From contig NZ_JH597773.1 in NCBI RefSeq assembly GCF_000243335.1, positions 50,244 to 114,243 of the forward strand: 64,000 bases of DNA, written 5' to 3'. The translations under genes and the position numbers were made by a program. This document shows positions 1-9,500 of this stretch, in pieces (the stretch's first letter is position 1; the number at the start of each line of letters is the position of its first letter). Under the pieces are notes generated by a model, which searched no databases, was not told the DNA's origin, and saw only the letters and a list, made by a program, of their open reading frames with translations. The stretch comes from Leptonema illini DSM 21528 (GTDB lineage: Bacteria > Spirochaetota > Leptospiria > Leptospirales > Leptonemataceae).

Positions 1-684
1 AGTAAGCAAATCGTTCGCAAAGATCGTCTTACGCAATTGCAGCTGTTCCTGTGAGAGCTTCAAGGCCTGTAGTGAATAAAACCATTCCGTGGCCTTGAAC
101 TGTGCACGAAAGAGATTCTTGTAGGCGGCATCATCCTTGCGCATCAGATCCTTTTCGTCGTCGGGCAGAATTCCACGTTCACGAAAGCGCTTCGGGATCC
201 ACCAGTCTGTCGGCGAGGGAAAGAGAAGCACGGTCTTCACCGAATCGATCTGTGAAACGACCTCTTCGGTGCGCAGGGCGTAGGCATAGGTTCCGAATCC
301 GTCGACCGATGCGTTGAGCACCTGAAGAGATCCGGCCCTGTTCTTTAAAAGATGGCAGAAATTCAGGCCATCGCCGACGCCGTGGCCCATTGCCAGCGAA
401 TCGCCCAGACAGAGCGTCTTAGAGCGACCGGGTTGCGGCTCTTCAAGGTCACGCATACCGTACGAGTTAACCGTAAACTGCCCTTCCCAGAGGCCCGACG
501 GATGATCGAGGTATTCGCTTGTAGAGGGTCGAAGAGAGATCGTATAGTCGGGATGATAGGCATGCACCATCTTTGAGCGTCGATAGTACTGCAGCCCCGG
601 AGGATCGGCCAGACGCAGAAGAGGTTCGCTGAGTAGCAGACCGACGAAAGGAACCATCAGCCACAGAAGCAGTTTACGATTCAT
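1..684 (-). CDS. SGNH/GDSL-family hydrolase-like protein, N-terminal part
   Basis: The frame stays open from an ATG at 684 to the window edge, giving 228 residues; the C-terminus lies outside. Residues 1-25 form one hydrophobic segment ending in SEPLLRLAD, either a signal anchor or a signal peptide. Around residue 97 comes CLGDSLAMGHG, the GDS block I that holds the nucleophilic Ser of SGNH esterases and acyltransferases. The C-terminal Asp-His block cannot be checked. It starts 1 nt after the upstream polyprenyl synthase gene, so the two are probably cotranscribed. Family assignment is firm; the substrate is unknown, perhaps O-acylation or deacylation of a surface glycan. Confidence 0.8.
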   Translation of the reverse strand, partial: MNRKLLLWLMVPFVGLLLSEPLLRLADPPGLQYYRRSKMVHAYHPDYTISLRPSTSEYLDHPSGLWEGQFTVNSYGMRDLEEPQPGRSKTLCLGDSLAMGHGVGDGLNFCHLLKNRAGSLQVLNASVDGFGTYAYALRTEEVVSQIDSVKTVLLFPSPTDWWIPKRFRERGILPDDEKDLMRKDDAAYKNLFRAQFKATEWFYSLQALKLSQEQLQLRKTIFANDLLT

Positions 685-685
685 C

Positions 686-1666
686 TCAATCCTGAGTTAC
701 GGGCACAAGCAACGTAGAAAGCGTGGAGAGGATTTCATCGCGCACGCCCGATACGGGGAATGCCCGAACGTAGTTCATCAGCGCATGGATCTCTTCTTCG
801 ATTTCGATGGCAAGACGACGTTTTAATCCGGCCCTTGTAAAAAGGTCAGACACTTCTTCGACGGCTTCGTTCGCATCGCGATTCTTCCAGAGTGACTGCA
901 GGCGCTTGCGGTCCTTCGCTTTCAGCTCTTCGCGAAGGCGAATCAGCGGATGCGTTACGAGTCCGCGCTGAAAATCGGCAAAGGGCTCTTTACCGAGCTT
1001 TTCCCTGGCGGCGAAGTAATCAAGATAATCATCGCGCACCTGAAAGAGCCGGCCCATTCGCAGGCCGAAATCTCGAAGGCGTGTTCGCTGCGCCGCATCC
1101 ACACCGGCAAGGATGCCCGCCCCTTCAGTCATGGCGCCGAAAAGCGAGGCCGTTTTACCGAGCACGATGCGTTCATAGATCGTAGCATCGGTCTCGAACT
1201 TCGTCTCATGCTCCATCTGTAAAATCTCGCCGACAGAGAGATTCTTGATCACTCGAGTGAAGACGCCAAGAAGCTGAAAACCATGAGGAAGAGATTGCAG
1301 ATGATCAAGACCGCAGGCCAGCAAGAAGTCGCCCGTCAGGATCGTTCGTTTGTTGCCTTCGGTAACATGGAAGGCAGGCAGTCCGCGACGGGAATCTGAT
1401 AAGTCGATGACGTCGTCATGTAGAAGCGAGGCGGCATGGATCAGTTCCCCGATGGCGCCGACATCAAGCCACTCGTCTCCACTGTAGCCGAGCAACTGAC
1501 AGAAGTAGTAATGCGTAAGAGGTCTGATACGCTTGCCGCCGCTTTTGACGACGAACTTTCGCGCATCTGTGAATACGGGTAGATCGTCGCCAATAATAGC
1601 GCCCAAACGACGATCGATTTTCTTGATGATGGCGGCGCGGCCTGTTTTATCGAGGAACGTTTTCAC
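686..1666 (-). CDS. Polyprenyl diphosphate synthase (IspA/IspB family)
   Basis: Trans-prenyltransferase of 326 residues that condenses isopentenyl diphosphate onto an allylic diphosphate to make the side chain of quinones or similar lipids. Both Asp-rich motifs are visible: HDDVID in LLHDDVIDLSDSRRG (first DDxxD, near residue 90) and VRDDYLDY (second, near residue 213). KSGGKRIRPLTHYY near residue 45 is the KGGKRxRP substrate-binding motif. The length fits long-chain synthases such as octaprenyl or heptaprenyl diphosphate synthase, but product length cannot be read from sequence. The start overlaps the stop of the upstream SirB1-like gene by 4 nt, indicating translational coupling. Confidence 0.9.
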   Translation of the reverse strand: MKTFLDKTGRAAIIKKIDRRLGAIIGDDLPVFTDARKFVVKSGGKRIRPLTHYYFCQLLGYSGDEWLDVGAIGELIHAASLLHDDVIDLSDSRRGLPAFHVTEGNKRTILTGDFLLACGLDHLQSLPHGFQLLGVFTRVIKNLSVGEILQMEHETKFETDATIYERIVLGKTASLFGAMTEGAGILAGVDAAQRTRLRDFGLRMGRLFQVRDDYLDYFAAREKLGKEPFADFQRGLVTHPLIRLREELKAKDRKRLQSLWKNRDANEAVEEVSDLFTRAGLKRRLAIEIEEEIHALMNYVRAFPVSGVRDEILSTLSTLLVPVTQD

Positions 1667-2547
1667 CGGCTTAAAGAATGATTTTGCAGAATTGCAAAGT
1701 GCCGGTTCAGTGTCTCTTCTTTTTTTGTGTCGCCGCAGGAGGAATAGTGATTCATGAGATTGCGATACATTCGCTTCATTATAGTGAGCGCATCGGCCGG
1801 AACGAAGTAGTCAGGCGCCGGCGTAATCCCCTGTCGCAGCATGAAGCGGACACAATCCTCTTCAGTGAGCAGAGAGCCTTCATTAAAGGGATCAAAGTAT
1901 GTACTGTAGTTCCCGTCCACAAAACGAACGATGAAATGCCCCGGAAGATTGATACCCTCGATTGAGAGACCCGCTCGACGGCCGACAAGAAGAGTGAGAA
2001 TAGAAAGACTGACGGGAATGCCAAGACCGGTTTTCAGGACAGAAGTAAGATAGCTGTTTTCAGGATCGTAATAGTTTTCGGTGTTGCCGCGGTAGCCTTT
2101 TTCGAAGAACAGATAGTCGATCAGCGTATCGAGTTTCTCTTCGGGCCTGCCCCTTGCCACTCTATGCAATCGTTCGGTAAGCGGCTCGGCAAGGCGGTCG
2201 AGATCGTGTGCAAATCCTTCAGGCGTGATCGTCTGGGAGTCGGAAAGCCTGGAAATGACGAACACGGCCGCTTCAATGTCGTTTCGCAGGCTCTCTGTGG
2301 CCACAAACGTTTTTAGATCATGAATGCGCTTCTGCTCATTCAAGTCTTCCATTGAATGGAGACGGAGCTGGCAGCGGCGATGCGGGTCTTCGATGGTTTC
2401 GATGAGCGGCTGCGGATGATGCCCGAAGGGAATAGAATCGAGCAATCGATCCATGATCTGAGATCGTATGGAATCATCTTCGACTTCGTTATAGAAGTCC
2501 AGAAGATACCCGATCTCTTTCGAGTCGACGCCTTCACCCTTCATCAA
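1663..2547 (-). CDS. SirB1/transglutaminase-like family protein
   Basis: Protein of 294 residues. The middle (FFEKGYRGNTENYYDPENSY, then ISLSILTLLVGRRAGL-like text and INLPGHFIVRF) matches the SirB1-type transglutaminase-like fold (UPF0162). In that family the usual Cys is often not retained and the enzymatic role is unclear. The N-terminal third is helical and acidic; the C-terminus resembles the short TPR-like tail of the family. It overlaps the prenyl synthase by 4 nt and begins 2 nt after the preceding gene ends, so it lies inside a tight leftward operon. No signal peptide is seen, so a cytoplasmic location is likely. Confidence 0.75.
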   Translation of the reverse strand: MMKGEGVDSKEIGYLLDFYNEVEDDSIRSQIMDRLLDSIPFGHHPQPLIETIEDPHRRCQLRLHSMEDLNEQKRIHDLKTFVATESLRNDIEAAVFVISRLSDSQTITPEGFAHDLDRLAEPLTERLHRVARGRPEEKLDTLIDYLFFEKGYRGNTENYYDPENSYLTSVLKTGLGIPVSLSILTLLVGRRAGLSIEGINLPGHFIVRFVDGNYSTYFDPFNEGSLLTEEDCVRFMLRQGITPAPDYFVPADALTIMKRMYRNLMNHYSSCGDTKKEETLNRHFAILQNHSLSR

Positions 2548-2549
2548 GA

Positions 2550-3923
2550 TTAAATTAAACCAATACGCCTCATTCTGTCAATAAAAAGCAGAGCTGCGAC
2601 ATGCGCTCCGGCTACGAGAAAAAACGTCCCTTCGTGCCACCCCTGCCCTGCTCTGTAGTCGGGAATTACCGCATACCAGAGCAAAAGCATCGGAAAAAAG
2701 GCAAGAATCCTGTGTGCACCGCGCAAAATCATGAACGGCACGAACCACAGGAAATACCAGGGATGAAGTGTAATCCTCCATAGGAAGTATAGCGCAAGGA
2801 ATATCATCCCGAGCGGCCACATCTCTCCAGGTTTTCGCACAGGCATGCGCATTCCCGGATGAAGGAATCCGAAGAATGTCAGAGCCAGGACAAAAACCGG
2901 AAGGAGGAACAGCCGGTAAAGGGCCTGCCCGTCATAGACCGAATAACCCAGTCTCTCCAGCACATAGACCGCCGGATGATAGGCCGTCCACCAGTTTGAG
3001 AAGAACTGCGTCTGTTTGAAAAAGCCGAGCGCATCCTCTTTCGTCGGCCACAGAATCATAAACGAGAATATGGCCATGAAAAACAGCGTTATGCATGCCG
3101 TTATATAGTAGGTCTTTCGGCTTTTATGAGTTCTATCAAGCCATGCCTGAAGCGTTATAAAGATGCCTTCGGGCTTGATCAGCGGCAGAATTACGGCAAG
3201 CATGCCTGAGCTCCCCGAAAGAAGAGCCAGGGCACCGAACATGCCCTGCACGTCTGCATGCAGAGATGCGCTGAAGACTAAGAATGGGGACGTTCCCATT
3301 ACAGAAAGCAGCGATGCGCGATGACGCCGAGAGAGACGTCGCCATGCCAGCAAAAATAACGCTACGGTTACTGCGCTCCAGACCGCCGCAAAGATCACAC
3401 GTGCCGGAACCACGCCCCCCAGCCAGTAAAACAGGCTACCGGCAAGCCAGGCCTGCAACTGAGTAAAAGGAAGATAGATCGTCTGCCTGTGCGCATGATT
3501 GGGAAGCAGATCAAATCCGGCAGGCGGCGGAAGATCGACTGGCGGTAATCGATACACCGGTCTTCCCTGCACAAGCTGCAGGCCGTCGTAAACATGCCTG
3601 ATCCAATCATCTGAATAGTAAGTCAGCGGAAGAAGCATCCACAGAATAAAAAGAGCGAAACCGAGCAGTCTGAGGGTTCGTGCATGTGGATGCAGCAGAA
3701 CAATGGCGGCTCTTCGACGCAGGAAAAAAAGATCAAGCCAGACGAGAATCGACAGGCACAGGATAAACACATTGGAAGAGACGCCAGGTAGCAGCCTCAG
3801 AAATAGCGCCATGCAGACGATGTAAGCGATGTAAAACGGCCAGATACTTCGCCGGCCTTTTGAATCCCTTTGCAAGAGGCGCCCGGTCATGATCTGCTCT
3901 TTGAACACGTCCCCCCTCCACAT
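2550..3923 (-). CDS. Polytopic membrane protein, GT-C glycosyltransferase-like
   Basis: A 457-residue protein made almost entirely of hydrophobic helices (about 10-12). The first periplasmic loop contains TYYSDDWIRHVYDGL; acidic residues after the first transmembrane helices are typical of GT-C transferases that use polyprenyl-phosphate sugars. That makes a mannosyltransferase-like (GT87/DUF2029-type) role plausible. Start choice is uncertain: besides ATG at 3923, a GTG at 3908 has the best ribosome-binding site (GGAGGGGGGAC) and an ATG lies at 3890. It precedes the SirB1-like gene by 2 nt. A prenyl synthase in the same operon is compatible with lipid-linked sugar metabolism, but that link is inference. 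Confidence 0.65.
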   Translation of the reverse strand: MWRGDVFKEQIMTGRLLQRDSKGRRSIWPFYIAYIVCMALFLRLLPGVSSNVFILCLSILVWLDLFFLRRRAAIVLLHPHARTLRLLGFALFILWMLLPLTYYSDDWIRHVYDGLQLVQGRPVYRLPPVDLPPPAGFDLLPNHAHRQTIYLPFTQLQAWLAGSLFYWLGGVVPARVIFAAVWSAVTVALFLLAWRRLSRRHRASLLSVMGTSPFLVFSASLHADVQGMFGALALLSGSSGMLAVILPLIKPEGIFITLQAWLDRTHKSRKTYYITACITLFFMAIFSFMILWPTKEDALGFFKQTQFFSNWWTAYHPAVYVLERLGYSVYDGQALYRLFLLPVFVLALTFFGFLHPGMRMPVRKPGEMWPLGMIFLALYFLWRITLHPWYFLWFVPFMILRGAHRILAFFPMLLLWYAVIPDYRAGQGWHEGTFFLVAGAHVAALLFIDRMRRIGLI

Positions 3924-3949
3924 GCCCGCTGCTCGCAGAAGATCCCGGG

Positions 3950-4435
3950 CTACGATGCTTCGGTCGTGAAGAAAAGCAGGCCTGTGATATACGTAAAGAG
4001 ATAGAGAACGATGAAGATGAGATGTAGCCGTACATGCCGCTTCCTGTCATGTCGCAGCCCCGTCCAGGCCATGACAAACATCAACAGAAAGGCCGTACTT
4101 GCGACAAAGCGATGCACGAAAATCCAGAATGGAGAAACCGTCGCGATAAAGCCCGCCGCCTCACGATCGCCCAGATACAGTACGTAAACAGAGAAAAGCA
4201 GGGCCAGCGCCGACAGTAGATTGGCGAATATGCCCATGATCATGAAAGGACGATGCAGCTTCAGTCTCTTTCGAAAGATATATCCGAGTGCGAAGAAAAC
4301 GACCGAGGCCGTCATGCCGGTATTGACGATGATCAGAGTCACGGGTACAGTTTCACAGGCGCCGTTTTTGAAGCAAGAAGAACAGAGGTTAACCTCAGGT
4401 ATCGTCGTCGTCCCGCGTCGAAGAAAGCAACTCAT
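3950..4435 (-). CDS. DUF420-like four-helix membrane protein
   Basis: Small membrane protein (161 residues from ATG 4435) with four predicted helices. Histidines lie at helix ends: LKLHRPFM, FVHRFVAS and RHVRLHLI, followed by YLFTYITGLLFF. This pattern resembles the DUF420/CtaM group linked to cytochrome oxidase assembly and other heme-binding four-helix membrane proteins. The ATG start overlaps the end of fliM by 41 nt and yields a Cys-rich N-terminus (CSSCFKNGAC). A GTG at 4342 would remove the overlap and begin just before the first helix. Neither start has a clear ribosome-binding site. The family call is tentative. Confidence 0.55.
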   Translation of the reverse strand: MSCFLRRGTTTIPEVNLCSSCFKNGACETVPVTLIIVNTGMTASVVFFALGYIFRKRLKLHRPFMIMGIFANLLSALALLFSVYVLYLGDREAAGFIATVSPFWIFVHRFVASTAFLLMFVMAWTGLRHDRKRHVRLHLIFIVLYLFTYITGLLFFTTEAS

Positions 4436-5423
4436 CAGGAATATCGTCGATGCCCTCGCCTACCTGAATCGCCAGGCGGTTGCCCACGCGTCCGGGAATG
4501 GCGCGGAACTTCTTACGGTCGCCCACTTTCACCGTGAAATCAGAGCTGATGCTTGTGTTCGTGAGTTTCACAACGTCGCCCATCTGAAGCTGCAGCACAT
4601 CCTGCATGCTCAGATCAACCTCGCCCACCTCGCAACGAAGCGGAATCTCGACCAGGTCAAGACGCTGCTGGATGACGGCTCGGTTCTCGTCGGAATCGCC
4701 TTTACGAATCGAAGAATACCAGTGCTGCGCCGAAAGCTTCGAGATGATCGGCTCGATCGTAATGTAGGGAATACAGAGGTTCGTCATGCCGTCCACCTCG
4801 CCCACCTTCGTTTCAAATGAGATGAGAACGACCATGTCGTTGGGGTGAACGATCTGCGCGAACTGCGGATTCGTCTCGATGTTACCGAGACGCGGTCGCA
4901 GATCGAGGACCGTGGACCACGCCTCACGTAAGTTACCGAGAATGCGCACGATGATGGATTCCATTACCGAACGTTCGATGTCGGTGAGTTCGCGTGAGAT
5001 CTTCGCCGGATCGCCTTTGCCGCCGAACAGTCGGTCGATGATCGTAAACGAGATGCCCGGATCGATCTCAAGGATGGCCGAGCCGCGCAGTGGATCCATG
5101 TTGATGATGGCAAGCGTTGTCGGGTTCGGAATCGATCGCGTGAACTCTTCGTAGGTCATCTGATCGACGGAACCGACGTGAACGCCGACCAGGGCGCGCA
5201 GCTGAGCCGAAAGCGCCGTCGTCGTGAGACGCGCAAACGTCTCGTGCATCATCTGGATGGTGCGGATCTGGTCTTTCGAAAATTTATCGGGACGGCGGAA
5301 GTCGTAGATCTTGACCGTTCGCGTATCGGCGCGAGTCGAAGAAAATTCTTCAGTCGCCTGATCGCCCGATTGAATGGCCGCCAGTAGCGAATCTATCTCA
5401 TCCTGTGTGAGGATATCGGTCAT
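4395..5423 (-). CDS. fliM: Flagellar motor switch protein FliM
   Basis: C-ring component that binds phospho-CheY and sets the direction of flagellar rotation. The extreme N-terminus LTQDEIDSLLAAI (residues 5-17) is the CheY-P-binding peptide. The middle domain (about residues 45-235) has the CheC-like fold, with GSAILEIDPG and DRLFGGKGDP. The C-terminal SpoA/FliN-like domain (about 250-325) includes VGEVDLSMQDVLQLQMGDVV. At 342 residues the length is normal. No other flagellar gene lies nearby, so this copy stands apart from a flagellar operon. A TTGACA hexamer lies at about 5463-5468 upstream, but no convincing -10 follows. Confidence 0.95.
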   Translation of the reverse strand: MTDILTQDEIDSLLAAIQSGDQATEEFSSTRADTRTVKIYDFRRPDKFSKDQIRTIQMMHETFARLTTTALSAQLRALVGVHVGSVDQMTYEEFTRSIPNPTTLAIINMDPLRGSAILEIDPGISFTIIDRLFGGKGDPAKISRELTDIERSVMESIIVRILGNLREAWSTVLDLRPRLGNIETNPQFAQIVHPNDMVVLISFETKVGEVDGMTNLCIPYITIEPIISKLSAQHWYSSIRKGDSDENRAVIQQRLDLVEIPLRCEVGEVDLSMQDVLQLQMGDVVKLTNTSISSDFTVKVGDRKKFRAIPGRVGNRLAIQVGEGIDDIPDELLSSTRDDDDT

Positions 5424-5470
5424 GCCTTTGCGCCTTCTTTCAAGATCGTATTCATATACGGAATGTCAAA

Positions 5471-6454
5471 TCATTTGTTCTGAACGGCTGCGACGACCGA
5501 AGTGATTTTCCACTGAGATCCCGGAGCACGATCAAGATAGTAGTTGTACATATATTCGACGCGATACGATCCGCTCGAACGAAGCGCCAGCACGTCGACG
5601 CGCATGCGATCCGGCGTCTCCTGCACGCCGCGAAGAATGCGAAAGCGGCGCAGCGGATCGGTGGGGCCCGATTTCAGATACTCGGCAAACCTCTGCAACA
5701 CCACTTCCTGCTGCTGCTTCGACGAACGCAGATACTGGCGGGCAAACATATCGTAAGATAGGATGAACTTACGAAGATCGACGTATTTCAGATATTTCTC
5801 CGTTTTACCGGCCATCTCGGCGGAGAGGAAAAGATAAACGGTCTCTTCGGCGTCCGGACCTGCTTCTACGGCCGTATTTTCGGCCTCATCATATACGAAG
5901 GGCGACGTACGCTTTTCAATGCGCAGCTTCAATCGATTCACCGTGCGAAGCATGATATCATGACGGGCATCGGGCAGAAAGAGGCCCGATACGCGATACT
6001 CCCCCGGCTTCAGATCATAATGCCGATCGAGATACAGCCTTCTCTCAAACGTTTCGCCGGGCTGAAGCTGTATCTCTCGCGTCCGATCGCCTGCAAGGTC
6101 AACCGGATGATTCTCAAGCACATCATCATCGGGATCGAAACGCCGGGCCGGATCATCCCCCAGCTCGCGGCCGTTTCGGTCGAGCACCTCAAATTGAAAG
6201 CTACGCTCTTCGGGCGTAAAGGGATACAATCTGACCGTGCGGTGACCGGCATTCGTAATGCGAAAAAGGATGGCGATGGGCTCGTCTTCTTTAAAGACCG
6301 TCTTTTCGAGCCACAGGTTCACCTTGATGTTGCGATTGACGTCGTTTACGTTACGATCGCCTCGCGCATCGGTATCGACCTCTGCCATAAGCAAAGTCGG
6401 CAGGAATCCTGCCAGCAGCATAAGAATGAAATGCAAGAATCGGCGCGCGCCCAT
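5471..6454 (-). CDS. Secreted protein of unknown function
   Basis: I chose ATG 6454 because it puts a signal peptide at the N-terminus (MGARRFLHFILMLLAGF..LLMA), giving about 327 residues; the frame stays open upstream to 6547. The mature N-terminal half is beta-rich (VNLWLEKTVFKEDEPIAILF, then FRITNAGHRTVRLYPF) and resembles Ig-like or BsuPI-type extracellular domains that describe forces on ligands such as peptidases. The C-terminal half is helical and charged, ending with a small alpha+beta segment (YRVEYMYNYYLDRAPGSQWKI). I do not recognise a family for the whole protein. It precedes fliM by 47 nt but need not share its function. Confidence 0.6.
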   Translation of the reverse strand: MGARRFLHFILMLLAGFLPTLLMAEVDTDARGDRNVNDVNRNIKVNLWLEKTVFKEDEPIAILFRITNAGHRTVRLYPFTPEERSFQFEVLDRNGRELGDDPARRFDPDDDVLENHPVDLAGDRTREIQLQPGETFERRLYLDRHYDLKPGEYRVSGLFLPDARHDIMLRTVNRLKLRIEKRTSPFVYDEAENTAVEAGPDAEETVYLFLSAEMAGKTEKYLKYVDLRKFILSYDMFARQYLRSSKQQQEVVLQRFAEYLKSGPTDPLRRFRILRGVQETPDRMRVDVLALRSSGSYRVEYMYNYYLDRAPGSQWKITSVVAAVQNK

Positions 6455-6614
6455 ACCGATTACAATATCGGCCGGGACGAGCGATTCAAACCGAATTTTC
6501 CCGGCCCGCCCGGGGATTTTTGCGACATAATCGATGCCCTGCCACACGTCCCTGTGCGACCGATGCGGGTAAAAAAGGATTGCAAAGCGTTCGTTTCACC
6601 GCTTTCCTCGATTC

Positions 6615-7175
6615 ATGGCAGCGTCCCGCTCCACCGGCTTGCAGCACTATGAAGGCCTCCGGGTTAGCCGGGAGCAGTATCTCGGCCTGCCTGACGACGG
6701 TCACAAGTACGACATGATCGATGGAGTCCTTCACAGGTCCCCTTCTGCGACACCGGAGCATGGATGGCGGCAATCCCGCTTTGTGCAGCTGTTGAATAAC
6801 TATCTCGACGCCCACCCGGTCGGACGCTGTATGATAGAGGTCGATGTTCTTCTGCCAGACGGCGGCGATGTTCTGCGCCCCGACATCAGCTTCGTCGCAG
6901 CGGAGCGTCTGCATATTCTGCTCAACCAGATCCACGGAACGCCCGATCTCGTCTGCGAAATCCTGTCAGAATCGACTGCCGAACGCGATCTCGGCGAAAA
7001 GGCGCGGCGCTATTTAAAGAACCGCGTCGTCGAATACTGGATCGTCGACCCGTTGCGACGAAGTATCCAGCTCCTTGTATCGCAAGGTAGCGAATGGAAG
7101 CATAAAACGGGAAACGTTCTGCAGAGCGAACTGCTCAGCGGGTTTCAGATCAACGTAGAACGCTTCTTTAATTGA
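6615..7175 (+). CDS. Uma2 family endonuclease (DUF820)
   Basis: 186-residue protein of the PD-(D/E)XK nuclease-like Uma2 family, common as solitary genes in cyanobacteria and Leptospira. Family marks: EQYLGLPDDGHKYDMIDGVLH near residue 20, RPDISFV near residue 95 (the Asp of the nuclease core), and PDLVCEILSESTAERDLGEKARRY with VVEYWIVDP at the C-terminal side (the E-x-K part of the fold). The protein is complete. It is flanked by divergent and convergent genes with no partner gene, so it looks like an isolated accessory gene. Biological role unknown. Confidence 0.85.
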   Translation: MAASRSTGLQHYEGLRVSREQYLGLPDDGHKYDMIDGVLHRSPSATPEHGWRQSRFVQLLNNYLDAHPVGRCMIEVDVLLPDGGDVLRPDISFVAAERLHILLNQIHGTPDLVCEILSESTAERDLGEKARRYLKNRVVEYWIVDPLRRSIQLLVSQGSEWKHKTGNVLQSELLSGFQINVERFFN

Positions 7176-7251
7176 GTCACAGCCGGTCGCATAACCCGAA
7201 AACCATCGAGTGGTTCTGAGAAGTGTTCTTTGCTGAACGAATGGGCTCGTT

Positions 7252-8673
7252 TCATTGCACGAACGAAACGAAGCGTCCGCGAAGCGTCGCCTGGCTTGAG
7301 CTTTCCACAACGATGCGCGCCAGCCTGCCCTGAGCCTGAAGAAAATCCAGCTGCAACTCAGCCGGCACCGGCATGACGACGACCTTTCCCGATTCGGTGC
7401 GGCCCATCCACTCCTTATCTGAGCGACGGCTTGGCCCTTCAAGAAGGATGTCATACTCGCGGCCATGATCGGCGCGATTGCGTTCGCCCGAGATGCGCGT
7501 CTGAAGGGCGATCAGCCGCGTCAACCGCTCCAGCTTCACCTCTTCGGGTACGTCGTCGGCGTATTGTTTCTTCGCCGCCGTATGTTCGCGCTCCGAGTAA
7601 TGAAACATATAGGCCTTCTCATAGCCGACCTTTTCTACGAGATCAAGCGTCTTCTGAAAGTCTTCTTCGGTCTCGCCCGGAAACCCTACGATGACGTCCG
7701 TCGTCAGCTCGACGTCGGGCACGATATCGCGGATCAACGAAACAAGATCCATATACTCTTCTGCCGTATAATCCCGGCGCATGCGACGCAGCACCTCAGT
7801 GGAGCCGGATTGCACGGGCATATGGATGCTTGAGCAGAAGCGATCGGTCTCGGCCATCAACCGGAGCAGCCTTTCGGGAAAATCATGCGGATGCGGCGAC
7901 GTAAAGCGAATGCGTCGGATGGACGTTTCATCAAGCAGCCGCTTAACCAGATCGGTAAAGTCTCCTCCTGATTCATGTCGATACGAATTCACGTTCTGCC
8001 CGAGCAGAGTGATCTCGCGCACGCCACGTCGATCGATGAGGTTCTGCACCTCTCTGACGATGCTTCCGGGTTCGCGGCTGCGTTCCCGGCCTCTCGTATA
8101 AGGCACGACGCAGAAGGTACAGAAGTTGTTGCATCCGCGCATGATCGTAACGAAGGCCAGCGGACCGCTGACGACCTCAGGTTCGAGCTCTTCGTATGTC
8201 TCTGTCGATGAGATGCGCGTCAGTTGATAGGAACGGCCGGGTTCGTCGCGCATGCGGTCGATGAGCTCGGGAAGATTGCGATAGTTATCCGGCCCGAGGA
8301 TCAGATCGACGGGCAGACCCATAGCAAAAAGATCTTCGCCGAGGTTCTGCGCCATACAGCCGAGGATGCCGATTACAAGCCGGGGATTACGCTTTTTCAG
8401 ATAAGAGAGCGATTGCAGCCGACCGTAGACGCGCTCATGCGCCTTCTCGCGCACGGCGCAGGTATTGAGCAGAATGACGCCAGCCTCTTCTTCGCTGCGT
8501 ACGGCGCTGTAGCCCCGATCTTTGAAAAGCGAGCGCACGATGCCCGAATCGTATTCGTTCATCTGGCATCCGTAGGTTTCGACAAAGATGTTGCGGTCGA
8601 GCTGATGGCGCTTTTCGCTCTCATCGCTTAGAATACCGCTCAGGATGTCGGGCTGAAGGGATGGCTGCTTCAC
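7252..8673 (-). CDS. miaB: tRNA-2-methylthio-N6-dimethylallyladenosine synthase
   Basis: Radical-SAM methylthiotransferase that converts i6A37 to ms2i6A37 in tRNAs reading UNN codons. The N-terminal domain carries [15 protein letters not shown] and the Cys residues of the auxiliary cluster ([21 protein letters not shown]). The core has [22 protein letters not shown] with the CxxxCxxC motif, and a TRAM-like tail follows. The start is uncertain. The frame is open to ATG 8766, but that overlaps the divergent gene at 8732. I use GTG 8673 (473 residues). The best ribosome-binding site and ATG (8693) lie one base out of frame behind seven T; see findings. Confidence 0.93.
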   Translation of the reverse strand: MKQPSLQPDILSGILSDESEKRHQLDRNIFVETYGCQMNEYDSGIVRSLFKDRGYSAVRSEEEAGVILLNTCAVREKAHERVYGRLQSLSYLKKRNPRLVIGILGCMAQNLGEDLFAMGLPVDLILGPDNYRNLPELIDRMRDEPGRSYQLTRISSTETYEELEPEVVSGPLAFVTIMRGCNNFCTFCVVPYTRGRERSREPGSIVREVQNLIDRRGVREITLLGQNVNSYRHESGGDFTDLVKRLLDETSIRRIRFTSPHPHDFPERLLRLMAETDRFCSSIHMPVQSGSTEVLRRMRRDYTAEEYMDLVSLIRDIVPDVELTTDVIVGFPGETEEDFQKTLDLVEKVGYEKAYMFHYSEREHTAAKKQYADDVPEEVKLERLTRLIALQTRISGERNRADHGREYDILLEGPSRRSDKEWMGRTESGKVVVMPVPAELQLDFLQAQGRLARIVVESSSQATLRGRFVSFVQ

Positions 8674-8731
8674 AGGAGTCAGAAAAAAACCATTTGTCCT
8701 CCGGGGAAACCCTATTTTCCTGCCAGATTGT

Positions 8732-9391
8732 ATGGCATCCCGCCCCCGCATCGATAAATCCCTCAATACCGAAGAAATCGCCTACCTCTTCAAGTTCCTC
8801 GACGAGCCGCTCACCTCTTACGATTGCGGCACGCTCTGCAAGGATCAGTACAATGGAGTCCCCTACTGCTGTAGCTCCGAGCATGCAGTGCCGCTCCTTT
8901 ATAAGGCCGAGTTTACCTACCTGAAATCGCTCGGTGATCTGTGGCATGAATGGAAGCCTGTCACGGCCGACGATAAAGAGCTGAAGAAGTCAGAGGGCAA
9001 GGATCAGATCTTCTGTGAATGCAAGGGCGTCGCTCATTGTGTGCGCGACGAGCGCAGCATCTCCTGCCGAACCTTTCCTCTTGAGCCCTACATCGACCGC
9101 CGCGGCGTCTTTGTCGGCCTCACGTTCTTACAGGAGTTCACCGAGAAAGATCCCGACACGGGCAAGATTAAATGCCCGCTGACGCGGAAGGCGAAAGACA
9201 TCCGTCAGGAAGCCGTCGACTCCCATTTTATGTTCTGGGAAAAGATCATGCTGCGAAGAGCCGACGAATACGAGACCTATGTCGATACGTCAAAGAAGCT
9301 CAGGCGAGATCGTGATCGCTCGGGTCGCACGTTCACCGTGCTTCTGCCCTCTCATCTGAAAGATTCGAAGCTTGTGAAGCAGTATATGTGA
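8732..9391 (+). CDS. Cysteine-cluster protein (YkgJ-like)
   Basis: 219-residue soluble protein. Cysteines are grouped: CGTLC at about residues 33-37, YCC at 48-49, CECKGVAHC at about 98-106, and SCRTF further on. This resembles the YkgJ/Fli-B-type metal (Zn or Fe-S) chelating cluster. Other recognisable text is [16 protein letters not shown] and the basic C-terminus ([20 protein letters not shown]). Function unknown. The ATG used has no strong Shine-Dalgarno. It diverges from miaB and is followed by a strong bidirectional terminator at 9449-9478. Confidence 0.65.
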   Translation: MASRPRIDKSLNTEEIAYLFKFLDEPLTSYDCGTLCKDQYNGVPYCCSSEHAVPLLYKAEFTYLKSLGDLWHEWKPVTADDKELKKSEGKDQIFCECKGVAHCVRDERSISCRTFPLEPYIDRRGVFVGLTFLQEFTEKDPDTGKIKCPLTRKAKDIRQEAVDSHFMFWEKIMLRRADEYETYVDTSKKLRRDRDRSGRTFTVLLPSHLKDSKLVKQYM

Positions 9392-9448
9392 GTCACATAA
9401 CCTTTCGCACTGACTATCCTGCAGACCATCTCACAAACGGCCTCCAAT

Positions 9449-9478
9449 AAAAAAGCCGGAGCATGCTCCGGCTTTTTT
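9449..9478. terminator. Bidirectional rho-independent terminator
   Basis: Perfect 30-bp inverted repeat: six A, the palindrome GCCGGAGCATGCTCCGGC (9455-9472), then six T. It separates the convergent Cys-cluster gene (+) and the dehydrogenase gene (-) and can end transcription from both sides. Confidence 0.95.
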
Positions 9479-9500
9479 AAACTCTCAAGCCATCTCGAGC

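Noticed and set aside
5440..5470. Promoter upstream of fliM (TTGACA)
   Set aside because: No acceptable -10 hexamer lies at 16-18 nt, so a promoter cannot be supported.
6486..6935. 149-codon minus-strand frame overlapping the Uma2 gene
   Set aside because: Antisense to a recognised gene and without any domain.
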